Assembly: GCA_022559845.1 (NCBI GenBank)
Contig: CM040126.1
Coordinates: 127,014,886-127,078,885 of the forward strand
Length of the DNA stretch: 64,000 nt
From: Amorphophallus konjac
Taxonomy: Eukaryota > Streptophyta > Magnoliopsida > Alismatales > Araceae
Direction of reading: 5' to 3'
The notes under the pieces are model-generated. The model ran no database searches and had not been told where the DNA came from. It saw only the letters and a list, made by a program, of their open reading frames with translations. The position numbers were made by a program, and so were the translations under genes. Below are positions 44,140 through 56,012 of the stretch, piece by piece (position 1 is the stretch's first letter; the number at the start of each line of letters is the position of its first letter).

Positions 44140-45182
44140 CATGATCTCCTTCCCGTTGGGCCATTTGTCGATGGGCGGAGGGGTCCGCTCGCACTATCGC
44201 TTCTCTACAGCCTTGGCCATGAACTTATCGAGGAGTCCTCATCGGATGAGATCCTCGATGACATCCTTGAGTTGGATGTAGTCAGCCGTGTCATGCCCAT
44301 GGTCGTGGTGGAAGCGGCAGTACCTCTGTTTGCTCTTAGTCCTTGGGTCAGACTTCATTTTTGTAGGCCATTAGAGGAAGGGCTCCTCATGGATTTTCAT
44401 GAGGATTTGCTCAGGCGGGGCCATTAGGGCCGTGTAGCGCCGATATTGGCCCCTTTCTCTGGTCTCTGAGCGGTTGCGGTTCTCCTGGTCTCGTAGTTCC
44501 CGCATGTTTTGCCCTTCCCAAGGAGAGTGAAGGGATATTTTTCGATCAGTTGACCAGTCCCGACCATGCGACCTAGGGCCACAGTGTTCTCCTCGCAACT
44601 AGCGCGCTTCAGGGCCAAGGCGAGGAGGTCCATCAAGGTCACTAGGGCTTCGACTTCGAGCGATCGTCAGAGGATGGAGTCCTAGGTCCCTTGCATTAGG
44701 GCGGTGGTAGCGATGCTGACGTCCAGGCGGGGAATCCAGAGTGCCTCTACCTGGAAATGGGACTTGTAGTCCCAGAGGATCTCCTCTCCTCACTGCCTGA
44801 TGGCGAGTAGGCTTACCGCAGATTTGGCCTCCTTCCGATATCCTATGAAGTTTTCCTTAAATAGCTTCTTTAGTTGTTGGAAGGAGGCGATGGTCCCAGT
44901 CGGCAGGGACACAAACCATGTCCGGGCGTTCTCTCAAAGGGTGGTGATGAAGGCCAAACACTTCACAGTGTCTGAGACCCAGTGGAACACTAGGTTGGAC
45001 TCGAAGCTGTGCATGTGATCGGCAGGATCGGTGCTGCCGTTATAGGGGGTGAAGGATGGCAATTGGAACTTTGGAGGGATGGGGGCCTCCATGATCTCCC
45101 CGGAGAGGGGAGCATGGAAATCTGTGTCATCATCGTTGAGGCCGCAGGTCTTCACGGCGTGTACGTGATGGTACATGAACAC
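44140..45182 (-). pseudogene. Tat gag, 5' truncated and fragmented
   Basis: The 45182-44934 frame has PIPPKFQLPSFTPYNGSTDP, the capsid start of Tat/Gypsy gag. It continues with ENARTWFVSLPTGTIASFQQ and FIGYRKEAKSAVSLL after a stop (about 44800-44930). Several further stops and shifts lead to about 44140. No ATG-proximal part or 5' leader is present: the sequence changes character at about 45184. Confidence 0.78.
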
Positions 45183-45184
45183 TC

Positions 45185-46531
45185 GTCGTTAAAAGCACCG
45201 CACACTCAATTTTAAAAATTTCGTACTCACATATTAAAATTAAGATTTTTAAGTGTAGTGATGAATACGGGTCAATCCCACGAGGAAGTTAGATTTTTTT
45301 TTAGGTTGAAAATCTTATTTCTCTTTTATTTTTGAGAGAAAAAAAATAAAAGAAGTTGTTGGAAAGATTTTTTTATGGAAAACAACTAAAATAGCACAAG
45401 ATTAAAATCTATCTAAAGAAGCTTGGAGGGATAAAGGAGAGAAAAAGGGAGAGAGAGAGAGAGGGCACCAAGAATCTAGAGAGACAATGGCACTAACTAT
45501 TTCTTAATGCTCCAAAATAAAAGGTTACAATGGGTAGATGTTCAAAAAAATAACACAAAAAGTACAATACTTGAAATAAAATCTAACTAAAAATGCACAT
45601 TAAAGAACTAAGGAGGAGGGGATGTAAGAGATAAAATAGAGAGGTGTAGGGAGAGAATGAGATAGAGGTGGAGGGTGTTAATAAGATAAAAGAAAAGAAA
45701 TTTACAGTGTGAAGTGTGTGAGAAGTGACACAGAGAGAAGAGAGAGAGATCGAGAGGGGGGGAGAGAGAGAGAATGAGTGTGTGTGTGGCGTGTGTGAGT
45801 GCATGTGTGCGTGAGAGGGTGAGAGACGAAGGGGGAGAACAGTGAGAGGGAGGCGGTGTGTGCATGTGGTGAAGAGGAAGAGAGGGAGCAGGGCAGCGAT
45901 GGAGAGAGGAGAAGAGAGGAGGTGGAAGAGAAGAAGAGGATGAGAGTGTGTGTGTGTGTGTGAGTTAGAGAGAAAGGGAGATAGAACGAAGAGGCAACAT
46001 GTGTGTGTGTGATGTGTGAAAGGGGGTGTATGCAGGTTGTAGTCAGTGCCGAAGAGAGGGAGCAAGGGGGACGCGGCGGTGGAGTGTGGGGGTGTGTGTG
46101 GGTGTTCAGAAGGGAGGACGAGAGGGGGTAGTGTACATGTGTGCGTGTGTGTGCGGTGGCAAGAAAGAGAGAGGGTGAGGGAGGAGAGGAGGGTGAGTGG
46201 AGGCGAGCAAGGGAGGGAGAGTGGGTGAAGAGAAGAGAGAGGGATTAACGGAGGCGAGGAGACTGCTATGCGGAGGGAGTGTCGCGGTGTAGAAACGGTG
46301 AGAAAGAGGGGAAGGGAGGGATGAGAGGAGCAAGAGGAGGGGAAGAGAAGCTGCGCCGGTGCCCCTGTTCAAAATAGGGGCTCCGAACTGAAGGGGAGTG
46401 TAGGGAAAGAAGTAGAGGGAGATAGGAGAGGAAGGAGGAGATTGAAGAGGAAGGGGAAGAGCAGTGCAGAGGTGCAACCAGAGAGGGGGAAGGAGAAGAG
46501 AAGGTGGAGGAGAAGGCTCGGAGGGGGAGAG
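45185..46531. other. Unidentified sequence with GA/GT microsatellites (left of Copia-2)
   Basis: Starts AT-rich (about 45190-45400, with GGGTCAATCCCACGAGG) and becomes a long GAGAGAG/GTGTGTG-rich stretch to 46531. Open frames here encode Leu/Ser/His/Pro repeats and look non-coding. Before Copia-2 inserted, this joined directly to 60637. The element it belongs to is not recognised. Confidence 0.5.
46527..46531. repeat. Copia-2 target-site duplication, left (GAGAG)
   Basis: GAGAG before the left LTR and again at 60632-60636 after the right LTR. The site lies in GA-rich DNA, so the match alone is weaker than usual, but the LTR ends agree. Confidence 0.85.
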
Positions 46532-47554
46532 TGTTATGTTAGATGGACGCAGTCTATTACCACTGAGAGTGGATCTAGAGGGGGGTGAATAGATCTAATG
46601 TCTAATTTTAAAACACAGTTGAACTCTAATGCGGAATTAAAACAAGCAACTATTGAACGACAGAAGGAACACTATGAAATCACACAAACAACATGCAATC
46701 ACACAGTAGACACCGATCTTTAAGGTGGTTCGATCTCAATCCAGAGATCTACGTCCACCCCACACTCCAACTGGAATGTGGATCCTGCTGACTCACAGCT
46801 TGAACAGCTGGGCTTCACAGCTTGCCAACAGACTGCTGATACACAGCTTCGCTAGGCTTTACAGCTTGCTGACTAGAGGAACAAATCATCTGCAACCGCT
46901 GGGCGATACAGCTTAGCCGTCCGAGACCTGGTCTCGCCTACTGAGGATTACAGCTTCACCTGTCTAGTGGAAACCTCCACTGCAATTGCTGGCTCATAGC
47001 TTGATAACAAAAGAGTTTCAAAAATAGTAAAGATAGAAACAAACGAAATGGAAAACCAAAATGAATGTAGCTCAATTGAGCAGTATCAGCTCTGGTATCT
47101 GAACCAAGAGACTGATTTACAAGACATCGAAAAGACTATCTCAACTCAACTCTCTCAATCTTCTCTTCTCTCTTTCTCTTCTTCACTCTGAATCTTCTTC
47201 TCTCTTTTTCTTCTTCTCTGTGGATCGTGCAGGCGCTCACTCTTTGTTCTTTTCTCTTAGCTCTGGCTGCTTCTATTCGATCAGCTTCTTCTGAAGGAAG
47301 AAACTCCATATTTATACCAGCAACAGGAAGGGCGTGTGCTCTCCACATCTCCCGACCAATGGCTTGGACCACGTGGCAGCATCCAGCAGGCTTTCAGTAC
47401 ACGTGTCATAATCTGGTCACTCCCCTTATCCTCAGATCACGTGCCCAGTCATCAGTCTCTGTAAAGAATCCCTGTCAGATAGTCAAAATAGAATTGTCAG
47501 TTTAAGGTTTAAGCGATGTACAGTCGACTGTATGAAGGCACTGCTGAAGCAATG

Positions 47555-48559
47555 GCCAGCCTTATCTCTGTCAGGAATTTATTAAAAATTCTCAAGACTT
47601 ATGAAATGGGATCAGGTCAGCTTATTAATATTACTAAGAGTGGCTTCTTTTTGCATCCAAAGATTAACGTTTCCATTACAACTCGGATTTCCAATCTCAC
47701 AGGCTTCCCAAGACATAGCTTCCCACATAAGTATCTTGGCTTTCCTTTGGTTCTAGGCCGACGTAAAAAAGTTCATTTTGCTGGTATTATACAATCCATT
47801 CAAAAGAAAATTTCTGGTTGGAAATCCAGCTTACTTTCTCAAGGTGCAAAGTTGATTTTGATTAAGCATGTGCTCACTTCTATTCCAATCTATTCCCTCT
47901 CCACTTCACCCCTCTACTCAGGAACACACCTTTTGCTTGAGAAGTCCTTTGCAAATTTCTTTTGGGGCTCTTCCCCGAATGGGAATAAAAGGCACTGGAG
48001 ATCATGGGATCTTATTTGCAGACCTATTTCACAGGGAGGCCTTGGCATTATGTCACTTAGGCAAATGGACATAACCTTAAGAGTTAAGATGCTATGGCAG
48101 GCTTTGCATTCAAATTCCTTGTGGGCCACTTTCTTCAGAGCTAAGTATATTGGTCAGAGACATTTGAGGGATGTGCATTTCAACAGTATGAATGGTCTTG
48201 CTAGAAGAAGCTGGATCAAGGCAAAAAATCTTGTTCTCCAATTTCAAAAGGTCATCATCGGGGATGGAAAACTCACAAACTTATGGTATGATCACTGGAT
48301 TGGAAATCAATGTCTGGCTGACTTTGTTCCTGCTAACAGCATTCCTAACCCCCTTATCACTGTTAATGATTTTCTGCTGCATACCCCAAGAGAGGAAATG
48401 GAACTACTTGACAGTTTTATGCCAGCACCTATCAAGGCTGCTATTATTAACACTACTCTCACTCTAGATGCTGATTTTCAAGCATGGAGTTTGTCATCCT
48501 CAGGAAGATGCTCGGTGGCTTCTACCTATCAGGTTCTATCCGAAACTGTCTCAAACTAG
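47555..48559 (+). pseudogene. LINE ORF2 fragment, distal RT and post-RT region
   Basis: The open frame enters from LTR sequence at 47516; LINE-derived coding begins at 47555. It contains SGQLINITKSGFFL, YLGFPLVLGRRKK, WKSSLLSQGAKLILIK, NFFWGSSPNGNKRHWRSW and GGLGIMSLRQM, the standard order downstream of the RT active site in plant L1 elements. The FADD-containing palm is missing, so it is a dead-on-arrival copy. The frame stops at TAG 48557. Confidence 0.88.
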
Positions 48560-49588
48560 CCAAGTATGCATTGGGAAAGGCTGTGGTCACAATGGCTACC
48601 TACGAAAATATCTGTTCACCTGTGGAAAATTCTTCAAAATAGCCTTCCTGTTGATTCCAATGTTCAGCGCTTGGGTGTGCAACTGTGCTCCACCATGGGG
48701 AAAACATGAACCATCTTTTCTTACACAGTGAGCTAGCCTCTCACATATGGTCATATTTCAAATCTGTTGGGCTACAGTTGGAAGGAAATTTTGTTATCTC
48801 ATTCATTTCTAATGCTGCCAGTAATGTTCAACTGAAATCTGCTTATGGCTTCCTAATCCTAGCAGTCATAGGCTATGGTTGTTGGGACATTTGGAGAGCT
48901 CGGAATTCTGTGAGGTATGAAGGCAGAACTATTTCCAAAAGCCGTGTCCTCCACCAAATCATAAATCAAGTGAAACAGGCTTGTGCTAGTGCCAATTTAA
49001 AGAAATCTGATATTTGCAAACAGAAGGCTCTGGATACCTTGGGTATTTCTACTTACCCCTCTAATGGTGCTCAGCTGAAAAATTGTTAAATGGGTATGCC
49101 CCCCCTGGCCTTTTCTCAAATTAAACTCTGATGGTGCTTGCAAATCTAATGGTACATCTGGAGGTGGAGGTGTTATAAGAGACCATAGTGGCAATGTTAT
49201 CCTTGCCTACTCCCATTATTATGGTCTGACCAACAGTCTTGTAGCAGAAGCAAGGGCTTTACTTGATGGCATCAACTACCTTCACACAATTTCAAACCAC
49301 CCAGCACATATAGAATGTGACTCACAAGTTCTTGTTCGTGTAATTAAAAAGGAATATCAATGCCCATGGTCGATACTTTCATATGTAAGAGAGATTTGGA
49401 GATCTATTACACAGCATGACAAGATTGATCATATTTACAGAGAAGGAAATAAAGTAGCGGATTCTTTGGCCTCTTTAGCTTGCTTAGCCAAATGTAATAT
49501 TTTCCTTTATTACAATGAGTTACCCTCACTTATAAAGGGTGAGGCTCGATTGGATAAGCTGGGTTTACCCAGCATCAGATTGATGTAA
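48560..49588 (+). pseudogene. LINE ORF2 C-terminus: zinc-binding and RNase H
   Basis: After the stop the zf-RVT-like region goes on (WERLWSQWLPTKISVHLWK, then frame 48685-49089 with MNHLFLHSELASHIW). After another frame change the RNase H reads LNSDGACKSNGTSGGGG (Asp), NSLVAEARALLDG (Glu), HIECDSQVLV (Asp) and NKVADSLASLA (Asp), ending at GLPSIRLM, stop at 49586. All four RNase H acidic residues are visible, but the chain is split. Confidence 0.82.
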
Positions 49589-49683
49589 TCTCTATTCTTT
49601 TTCATTAGTAATAATATTTACCTCCTAGTGGTCTGATGGTCCCTCCCATCTGTCCCTAGGCAGGGTTTTTTGGAAAAAAAAAA

Positions 49684-51090
49684 GCAATGTACAGACATTG
49701 TGAATGCGAAGCTATGCAGTGTTCAGACTCTACGTATGCAGACCCATGGCGTTGTACATACTTAGTAAATGTAGTGATGTAGCCTGTATAGACTTCAGAT
49801 ATGCAAGACTATGCCATGTACAGACTTCCTATATGCAGGACTTATGCCATGTATGGACTCCATATATGCAGAGCTTATGCCATGTATAGACTTCAAATAT
49901 GCAGAGCTTAAGCCATGTACATACTTCAAATATGTAGAAGTAAACATGCATCAATGTGTAGACTTAGCAAAACAAAGTATGAACAAAGCAACACAATGTG
50001 CAGACTTCGTGCAATGAGTGAAGCCGTGTATAGAGTTATGAGTGGAATACATGAAGCAATGTATAGATTTAGAGGGCAATGAGTGTTCATGTGATGTACA
50101 GACTCAACGTTATGCAAGCAGACAATGTATAGAGTTGATGAAGCGATGCTCAACAAAAAGAAGCCTTACACTTAGGCGTTTGTTTCAGAAGTGACGCCAC
50201 TTCTGGTGGGCGTCAAATCTAGAGAATAGAGAATGTATAGACTTGCTACGGCACAAGGCAGCATAATGATGTACAGACACTGCCAAGAGCAATGCACAAT
50301 GCACATATGAATGTACAGACTTTGTTTGTACTGTGCAAGCATGCTAAGATGCAATGTATAGACTTTATGCGAGCATGCTGCAGCCAGTGTACATACTTAG
50401 ACCTGCGTGCATACAATGCGATGTATAGACTTGCCCATGGCTGTCTAGACTTTGCATGCGTGCTTATAGCAATGTGCAGACTTGCAGACAATGCGTTGTG
50501 CAAACTTTGCGTGCCATAATGTGCAGACTGCACGATGTATGGACTTGCAAGTGCAACGTAGGTAAAATCACCAGTGTACAGACTTTCTAGTTCCAACGTA
50601 GGTAAAATATACCAATGTATAGACTTGCGAGTTGCAACGTAGGTAAAGATACCTAATGTACAGACTTGCTAGTGTGCATGCCACAATGCAGTGTATGGAC
50701 TTTGAGTGTGCGTGCAGTGCTGCAACCGATGTATGGACTTGTGTTGACGCTGCAGGACAACAGCCAATGTATAGACTTTACAAATGCAAGCAATGCAGCA
50801 ATGTATAGACTTTGGGCTTTGCCATGCAATGTATAGACTTGCTAGCCTGCGAGCCATGCGATGCACAGACTTGCTATGTCTGCAACACTTGCGTTGTACA
50901 GACTATGCTAATCTGCAGGGCTATGCAATGAATAGACTATGCTCATTTGGTGCGTTGACCCATCTTGAAGGTGCGTCGACCCATCTGTATAAACTATATA
51001 GACTGTGCTGTATTCATTGTCCAGACTATGCAGAGAGTAATGATGCATGGATGTATAGACTTGTGACTCATAAGTTTGCTATCATCAAAA
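49684..51090 (-). repeat. Motif array in Copia-2 3' LTR U3 (~40 copies of RTGTAYAGACTTGC)
   Basis: The 14-15-bp motif ATGTA(T/C)AGACTT(G/T)(C/G) recurs roughly every 30-40 bp through this part of the LTR, often followed by a short spacer containing GCAATG. In element sense the motif is GCAAGTCTATACAT. It lies in U3, upstream of the LTR TATA box. The sister array is at 59155-60600. Open frames across it (Cys/Tyr/Asp-rich) are by-products. Confidence 0.85.
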
Positions 51091-51123
51091 CTACAGATCA
51101 TCAAAAACTACAGAGGCACAACA

Positions 51124-51137
51124 ATCTCCCCCTTTTT
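51124..51137 (-). promoter_or_regulatory. Copia-2 main polypurine tract
   Basis: On the minus strand CAAAAAGGGGGAGA next to the 3' LTR. Additional tracts appear at 51206-51218, 51228-51238, 51260-51270 and 52391-52399 (as CCCCCT on the plus strand), a Sirevirus trait. Confidence 0.88.
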
Positions 51138-52662
51138 GATGATGGCAATACTATGAGTTACACTGACTCCTAATGCATGCTATGAGAATGCAAGTTCTAA
51201 CAAGATCTCCCCCTTAACAATGAATACACTCCCCCTGGAATTCAACAAACAGACAATATTCTCCCCCTTTGCCATCAACAAAGAGGAGGGAAAGTGATTA
51301 CAAGGGAAAGAACAAGAGAGATCATCTGACTGGTATTCTGAACAAGTAGTTCAGGAATAAGCATTCTAAAGCACAGAGTCTTCAGTCATATGAATTTAGA
51401 AACTACTTTGAGATAGAATTCTGGTTTAAAGGTTATAAATTTTGAGTTCATGCACTACAATCAATGGATAAGTTTTCTATGCATGATAAAACAATAAACC
51501 AGAATCACATTTGCATGAGAGATTCAGTTTCAAAATATCTTACTTTCATAAACTCAGTAAAAAAATGGTTAAGAGATACTAGGTCATGTATTGAAATTAA
51601 ACAAATTGACATCCCTGAAATTTCTTTTGAAGGAACATCATTTTCAATATTATTTCATTAAGGGCATTCAGGTACCATTTATCTTTTTACGTAAGGGTAT
51701 ACGTTTATCAGACGCCAATACCCCTAGATACTCAACATGATGGACCATTCTGCCTATGATCAAACTCAATAAAACTGATTTACACCTTTTTGTGTGAGGG
51801 TACACGTTTATCAGACGCCAGTTACCCCCAGGTACTCAGTGAAACCACCCTACTGTTTTGATCATTTTATACAGAGATAACTGATACACCTCATGACTTA
51901 AGTATTGTCCATTTCTTTGATGGATCACTTAGTTTCTCAGTATTTTACCAGTCATTGCTCTGCCAATGTTATTTTTAATTAATTTTAATATTTTTTAATA
52001 TCTTTCTTAGCTGTCCTTTATTTGTTTCAGAATGACTTGTTTAAGGACAATACACATACTTAGCCTTCTCTAACAGGATTTTAGATGAGTTTTTAGATTT
52101 CAGATATAATTGGCTTTGTCTGACATGAAATAAGATAAGGGTTGAGAGCTTTATCAATTTTCAGCTTTCTTATTTACTGATTGCAATCTTTAAACTTTAA
52201 AGTTTATAAAATTTAAACCATTAAGTCAGTCTTCAAGCAATTAAAATTCTTATAAATGAAGAAGTCTGTTTTCTATTGCTTAGGAATCAGAACTGACTAA
52301 CAGATTGCCATATTGTCAGACTCAACTCATTCAGGGTCAAAGAATTTAGATTTCAATAAAGTTGATGACCACTCTGAATTTCTAACAACACTCCCCCTGT
52401 CTATATGCATGTGGTTTTAGATGAGAGAGAGCTTAGACACAATCATGACTAAATGATATGCAATGATGATCATGAGTGTGATGCCAAAAAAATATATGAA
52501 TGTCATGCATGATCATGAGTCTGTTGCAACATTCAACATTCACAAGGTTTATTCAAGCCATCAGAGAATTTATTCATTATGCTGAAATTTACACAAGCCA
52601 AGTTCTCTTCTAAGAAATTTAAACCTTTCATTCCCAAGAGGCTTAGTAAAAATATCAGCAAT
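51138..52662 (-). other. Copia-2 3' non-coding region with conserved repeats
   Basis: 1.5 kb between RNase H and polypurine tract. No env-like frame is recognisable; the short frames seen are random. Two copies of the conserved repeat with CGTTTATCAGACGCCA lie at about 51690-51740 and 51795-51845. Their complements occur in Copia-1 (10508, 10706). Confidence 0.65.
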
Positions 52663-53484
52663 TTATTTTTCAATTTCAATGAAGTTCATTTCAATTTCCT
52701 TTTTATTTACAACATCTCTAAGAAAATGGTATTTTATCTCTATATGCTTAGTCCTGGAATGATGAACATGATTTTTAGCAAGACATATAGCACTAGTATT
52801 ATCACACAAGATTGGAATACATTCCAGTTTTATCTGATAATCATCTAGTTGGTGCTTGATCCAAAGTACTTGGGCAGCACAATTACCAGCTGTAACATAT
52901 TCAGCCTCAGCTGTAGACAAGGCTACAGTGTGTTGCTTCTTAGATGCCGAAGATACTAGACAGCCACCAAGGAATTGACAATAGCCACTAGTGCTTTTTC
53001 TCTCTACTCGACACCCAGCATAATCTGCATCAGTGTAGGCTAGAAGTTCTAACTCACACTTGGCAGGATACCAAAGACCTAGCTCTTGGGTGCCTAGTAA
53101 ATACCTAAAAATCCTTTTCACAGATTTAAGATGTGACTCTTTAGGACTAGCCTGAAATCTAGAGCATAAACACACTGCAAATTGAATATCAGGCCTAGAT
53201 GTTGTAAGATATAGAAGGGATCCGATCATACCTCTATATAGCCTTTGGTCCACTGGTTTACCTTGAGGATTTTCATCTAAACTGGTTGAGGTACCCATTG
53301 GAGCAACTATTTCCTTGAGGTTATCCATCTTGTACTTCTTCAATAAATCCCTTATGTACTTGGACTGAGAGATGAAAGTTTCATCTTTTGACTGTGTCAC
53401 CTGCAGTCCAAGAAATAATTTGAGCTCATCCATTGAGCTCATTTCAAACTCATTAGTCATTATCTGAGAGAATTCCTCACACAA
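52663..53484 (-). pseudogene. Copia-2 pol, RT thumb and RNase H
   Basis: 273 residues from after the RT active site to the end of pol. FLGLQVTQ, PVDQRLYRGMIGSLLYLTTS and RPDIQFAVCLCSRFQ belong to the RT thumb. YTDADYAG, STSGYCQFLGG, LSTAEAEY and HSRTKHIEI are the Copia RNase H, with acidic residues visible. The end at NFIEIEK is the natural end of pol. It is separated from the RT frame by one frameshift near 53465-53480. Confidence 0.9.
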
Positions 53485-54896
53485 TTTGGGTTAGTTGACC
53501 CAAAGACAATGTCATCCACATAAATTTGAATGATAAGAATATCTGAATGACTTACCTTAGTAAACAGGGTTTGATCAACTACACCTCTTGTGAAGTTCTT
53601 ATCAGTGAGAAATTTGCTCAACCTGTCATACCAAGCTCTAGGAGCTTGCTTAAGACCATAGAGAGCTTTTCGAAGTTTATACACATGATTGGGGAAGTCT
53701 AAACATTCAAAGCCGGGAGGCTGCCTCACATAGACATCCTCACTGATTTCCCCATTTAGAAAAGTAGATTTTACATCCATCTGCTGAAGATTTATTCCTA
53801 GGGAACATGCATAAGCCAATAAGATTCTGATAGCTTCTAACCTGGCTACAGGGGCAAAAGACTCTTCAAAGTCAATTCCAAATTCCTGGTTATACCCCTG
53901 AGCTACAAGTCTGGCCTTATTTTTAATGACATTCCCTGATTCATCAGTTTTATTTCTGAATACCCATTTAGTTCCTATGACTGTTTCATGATCAGGAGGT
54001 GGAACCAAGTGCCACACCTTATTCCTGTCAAATTGATTGAGCTCTTCATGCATGGCATTAATCCAATGCACATCCTTAAGAGCACAGTCAATGGACTTGG
54101 GTTCTACATTTGATACAAAGGCATATGCATTCAATTCATTTTGAATTCTTAAGTGGCCTCTAGTCCTAAGAGGGTCATGCAAATTGCCAATCACATTATC
54201 TACAGGATGATCTTTTAGATATCTAATGTTGACAATTTCATTATCATGATTTTTATTTACCTCCTCCTGAACTGTAGGCTCTTCTTCATTAAGCTCTTCA
54301 TTTCCTTCATCATCTTCGGATTTGTCTGCAGCATTCCCTTCTTTCAGAATATCACCATTGTCTTCATTCCTGCATTGACCAATATTAGACTTTACCAAAG
54401 ATTCATCAAAAATAATATGTGGAGATTCTTCAACAGTTTTAGAATTCAGATTATACACTCTATATGCTCGGGTGTTTTCAGAGTAACCAAGAAAAATTCC
54501 TGGTTCACCTTTAGGTTCAAATTTATCAAGGTCTCTTTTATCATTTATATGAATAAAACATTTACAACCAAAAACCTTGAAATGAGCAATAGAAGGTTTC
54601 TTACCCTTTATGATCTCATAGGGTGTTTTCTGGGTAGAAGGTCTTACCATGGCTCTGTTAATTACATAATAGGCAGTATTTACTGCTTCAGCCCAGAACT
54701 TCCTTGGCAGACCACCTTCAACCAAGAGTGTACGACCCATCTCCACCAAGGTTCTGTTCCTCCTCTCCACAACTCCATTCCGTTCGGGTGTCCTTGGTGA
54801 GGAGTACTTGTGATGAATTCCATTTGACCTGCAGAATTCATCAAACTGTGAGTTTTCAAACTCACCTCCATGATCAGTTAAAATATTTTCAATTTT
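53460..54896 (-). pseudogene. Copia-2 pol, integrase C-terminus and reverse transcriptase
   Basis: Continuous frame from 54896 (just after a TAG) to 53460. It begins with the integrase catalytic Asp ([18 protein letters not shown]) and Glu ([11 protein letters not shown]), then [22 protein letters not shown] and the [12 protein letters not shown] end of integrase. RT follows with [39 protein letters not shown] and the catalytic YVDD ([10 protein letters not shown], about 53500-53530). AFLNG is usual; here it is TFLNG. The frame then shifts. Confidence 0.9.
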
Positions 54897-55418
54897 CTAG
54901 TTTTTCCTAAGATAGAACTCCTGAAATTCTGTGAATGCATCACTTTTCTGTGACAAGAAATATACCCAAGTGTACCTAGAGAAGTCATCTACCATGACAA
55001 ACCCATACCTCCTCCCTGATAAGCTGACATACCTGGTTGGCCCAAAAAGGTCCATATGTATCAGCTCATAGCGTTTAGAGGACAAATCTTCAGTTCTAGA
55101 TTTGAATGACTTCCTAGTTAACTTGGACTGAGTACATGCATCATAGAGTTTATTTTCTTTCTTAAAGGAAACTTCAGGAAGTCCTCTAACCACGCTGTGC
55201 TTATTCAATTTATGCAATACTGTGTAACTAGCATGGCCTAACCTACGATGCCATAAGAAAGCTAAATCTTCTTTGCTAGCAGTGAGGCATAGGTTAGAAT
55301 GTGGTATATCATCTAAGTCTATCATGTAAGTGTTATTTATTCTTTTACCAGAAAATTTAACACTTTCAGAATCAGGTTCAAAAACTTTAGAGCATTGAGA
55401 GTCAAAAAGAACTTTATA
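54897..55418 (-). pseudogene. Copia-2 pol, GAG-pre-integrase and integrase N-terminus
   Basis: LWHRRLGHAS and LNKHSVVRGLP form the HH part of the zinc finger. The CxxC part reads LYDACTQSK, so the first Cys has become Tyr (one-base change). HMDLFGPTRYVSLSGRRYGF holds the first catalytic Asp. An in-frame TAG at 54897-54899 interrupts the integrase core just before the second catalytic Asp. Confidence 0.87.
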
Positions 55419-55907
55419 TCATTTATCACATAGTTGGCTGATGCTAAGTAAGTTATATGCTAAACCTTCAACCAGCATGACATCTTCAATGCAACAGGTA
55501 GTACACTTACCTACCTTACCTGTCCCAACAATCTTACCCTTTGTGTTGCTACCAAAGGTGACAAGGCCTCCTTGTTTCTCTGTCAGCATGCAGAACTTGG
55601 CCTTATCTCCTGTCATATGCCTGGAGCAGCCACTATCCAAGTACCACAAATTATTCTTGGCTGCCAGGCATACCTGCACATACAATCAGGTAGAGAATTT
55701 TGGAACCCAAGACTGATTGGGCTCCAGAGAAGATGAAAAGTAATTAAAACAAGAAAGTAGACTTTTAGGAATCCACATTTGTTTGAAACAGTTCTGTTCA
55801 ATGGATTTTCCAAATTTCTTTTTGTTATGCTTTTTCTTGTTGACACTAGCATGATTATTTACAGATTGATTATTTTTGTGCCAGTGCCTTGGCCAGGGTG
55901 TATTCAC
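55419..55907 (-). pseudogene. Copia-2 protease and gag-pol linker
   Basis: WYLDSGCSRHMTGD (about 55605-55645) is the Copia protease active site (DSGCS). VTFGSNTKGKIVGTGKVG and NLLSISQLCDK complete the domain, followed by a TAA at 55419. Upstream, in the same frame after a TAG at 55686, is a Lys/Asn/His-rich linker (55686-55907) that joins it to gag. Confidence 0.87.
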
Positions 55908-56012
55908 GAAATTTTGGCCATAGTAATCATTAGGCTGGCTGTGGAAATGTTGGTTCCTAGGTGTCCAAGAGCCATACCCATTAACCCAATTTCTAGTGTA
56001 AGGTTTATAGGA

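Larger units (their letters stand above)
3185..45184 (-). mobile_element. Outer Tat-clade Ty3/Gypsy retrotransposon remnant, interrupted by a nested insertion
   Basis: On the minus strand, gag, protease, RT, RNase H, a second RNase H and integrase appear in order from 45182 down to about 40230. Two RNase H domains are the hallmark of the Tat (Ogre/Retand/Grande) group. Beyond the integrase lies a tandem-repeat-rich 3' region and then plus-strand open frames with PF04195-like sequence, that is, antisense extra genes as known from Grande-type elements. The frames carry many stops and frameshifts, so the copy is old. The gag 5' end stops abruptly near 45184, and no 5' LTR or primer-binding site is visible. 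The left limit given is the antisense gene's TATA box; the true 3' LTR probably lies further left. Positions 4091-36545 are an inserted Copia element. Confidence 0.75.
47555..49683 (+). mobile_element. LINE (L1-type) 3' fragment in the Copia-2 3' LTR
   Basis: 5'-truncated L1 ORF2 with an A-rich 3' end (about ten A at 49674-49683). AAGCAATG is found at 47547-47554 and again at 49682-49689. The empty site is preserved in the other LTR (about 59190), which fixes the boundaries. It carries the distal RT region, a zinc-binding region and an RNase H. Confidence 0.92.
46532..51123 (-). repeat. Copia-2 3' LTR (interrupted by a LINE)
   Basis: On the plus strand reads TGTTATGTTAG ... GGCACAACA. It matches 58178-60631 except for the LINE at 47555-49683 plus its duplication. 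4592 minus 2138 inserted bases equals the 2454 bp of the other LTR, an exact account. A minus-strand TATA box (TATAAATA) lies at about 47311-47320. Confidence 0.93.

Noticed and set aside
45583..46065. 160-residue minus-strand open frame and neighbours to 46477
   Set aside because: Low-complexity Ser/Leu/His/Thr sequence from GAGAG/GTGTG repeats.
49704..51173. Cys/Tyr/Asp-rich open frames in both strands
   Set aside because: The repeating MPCTDF/SLYIA patterns are by-products of the motif array, which is non-coding LTR U3.
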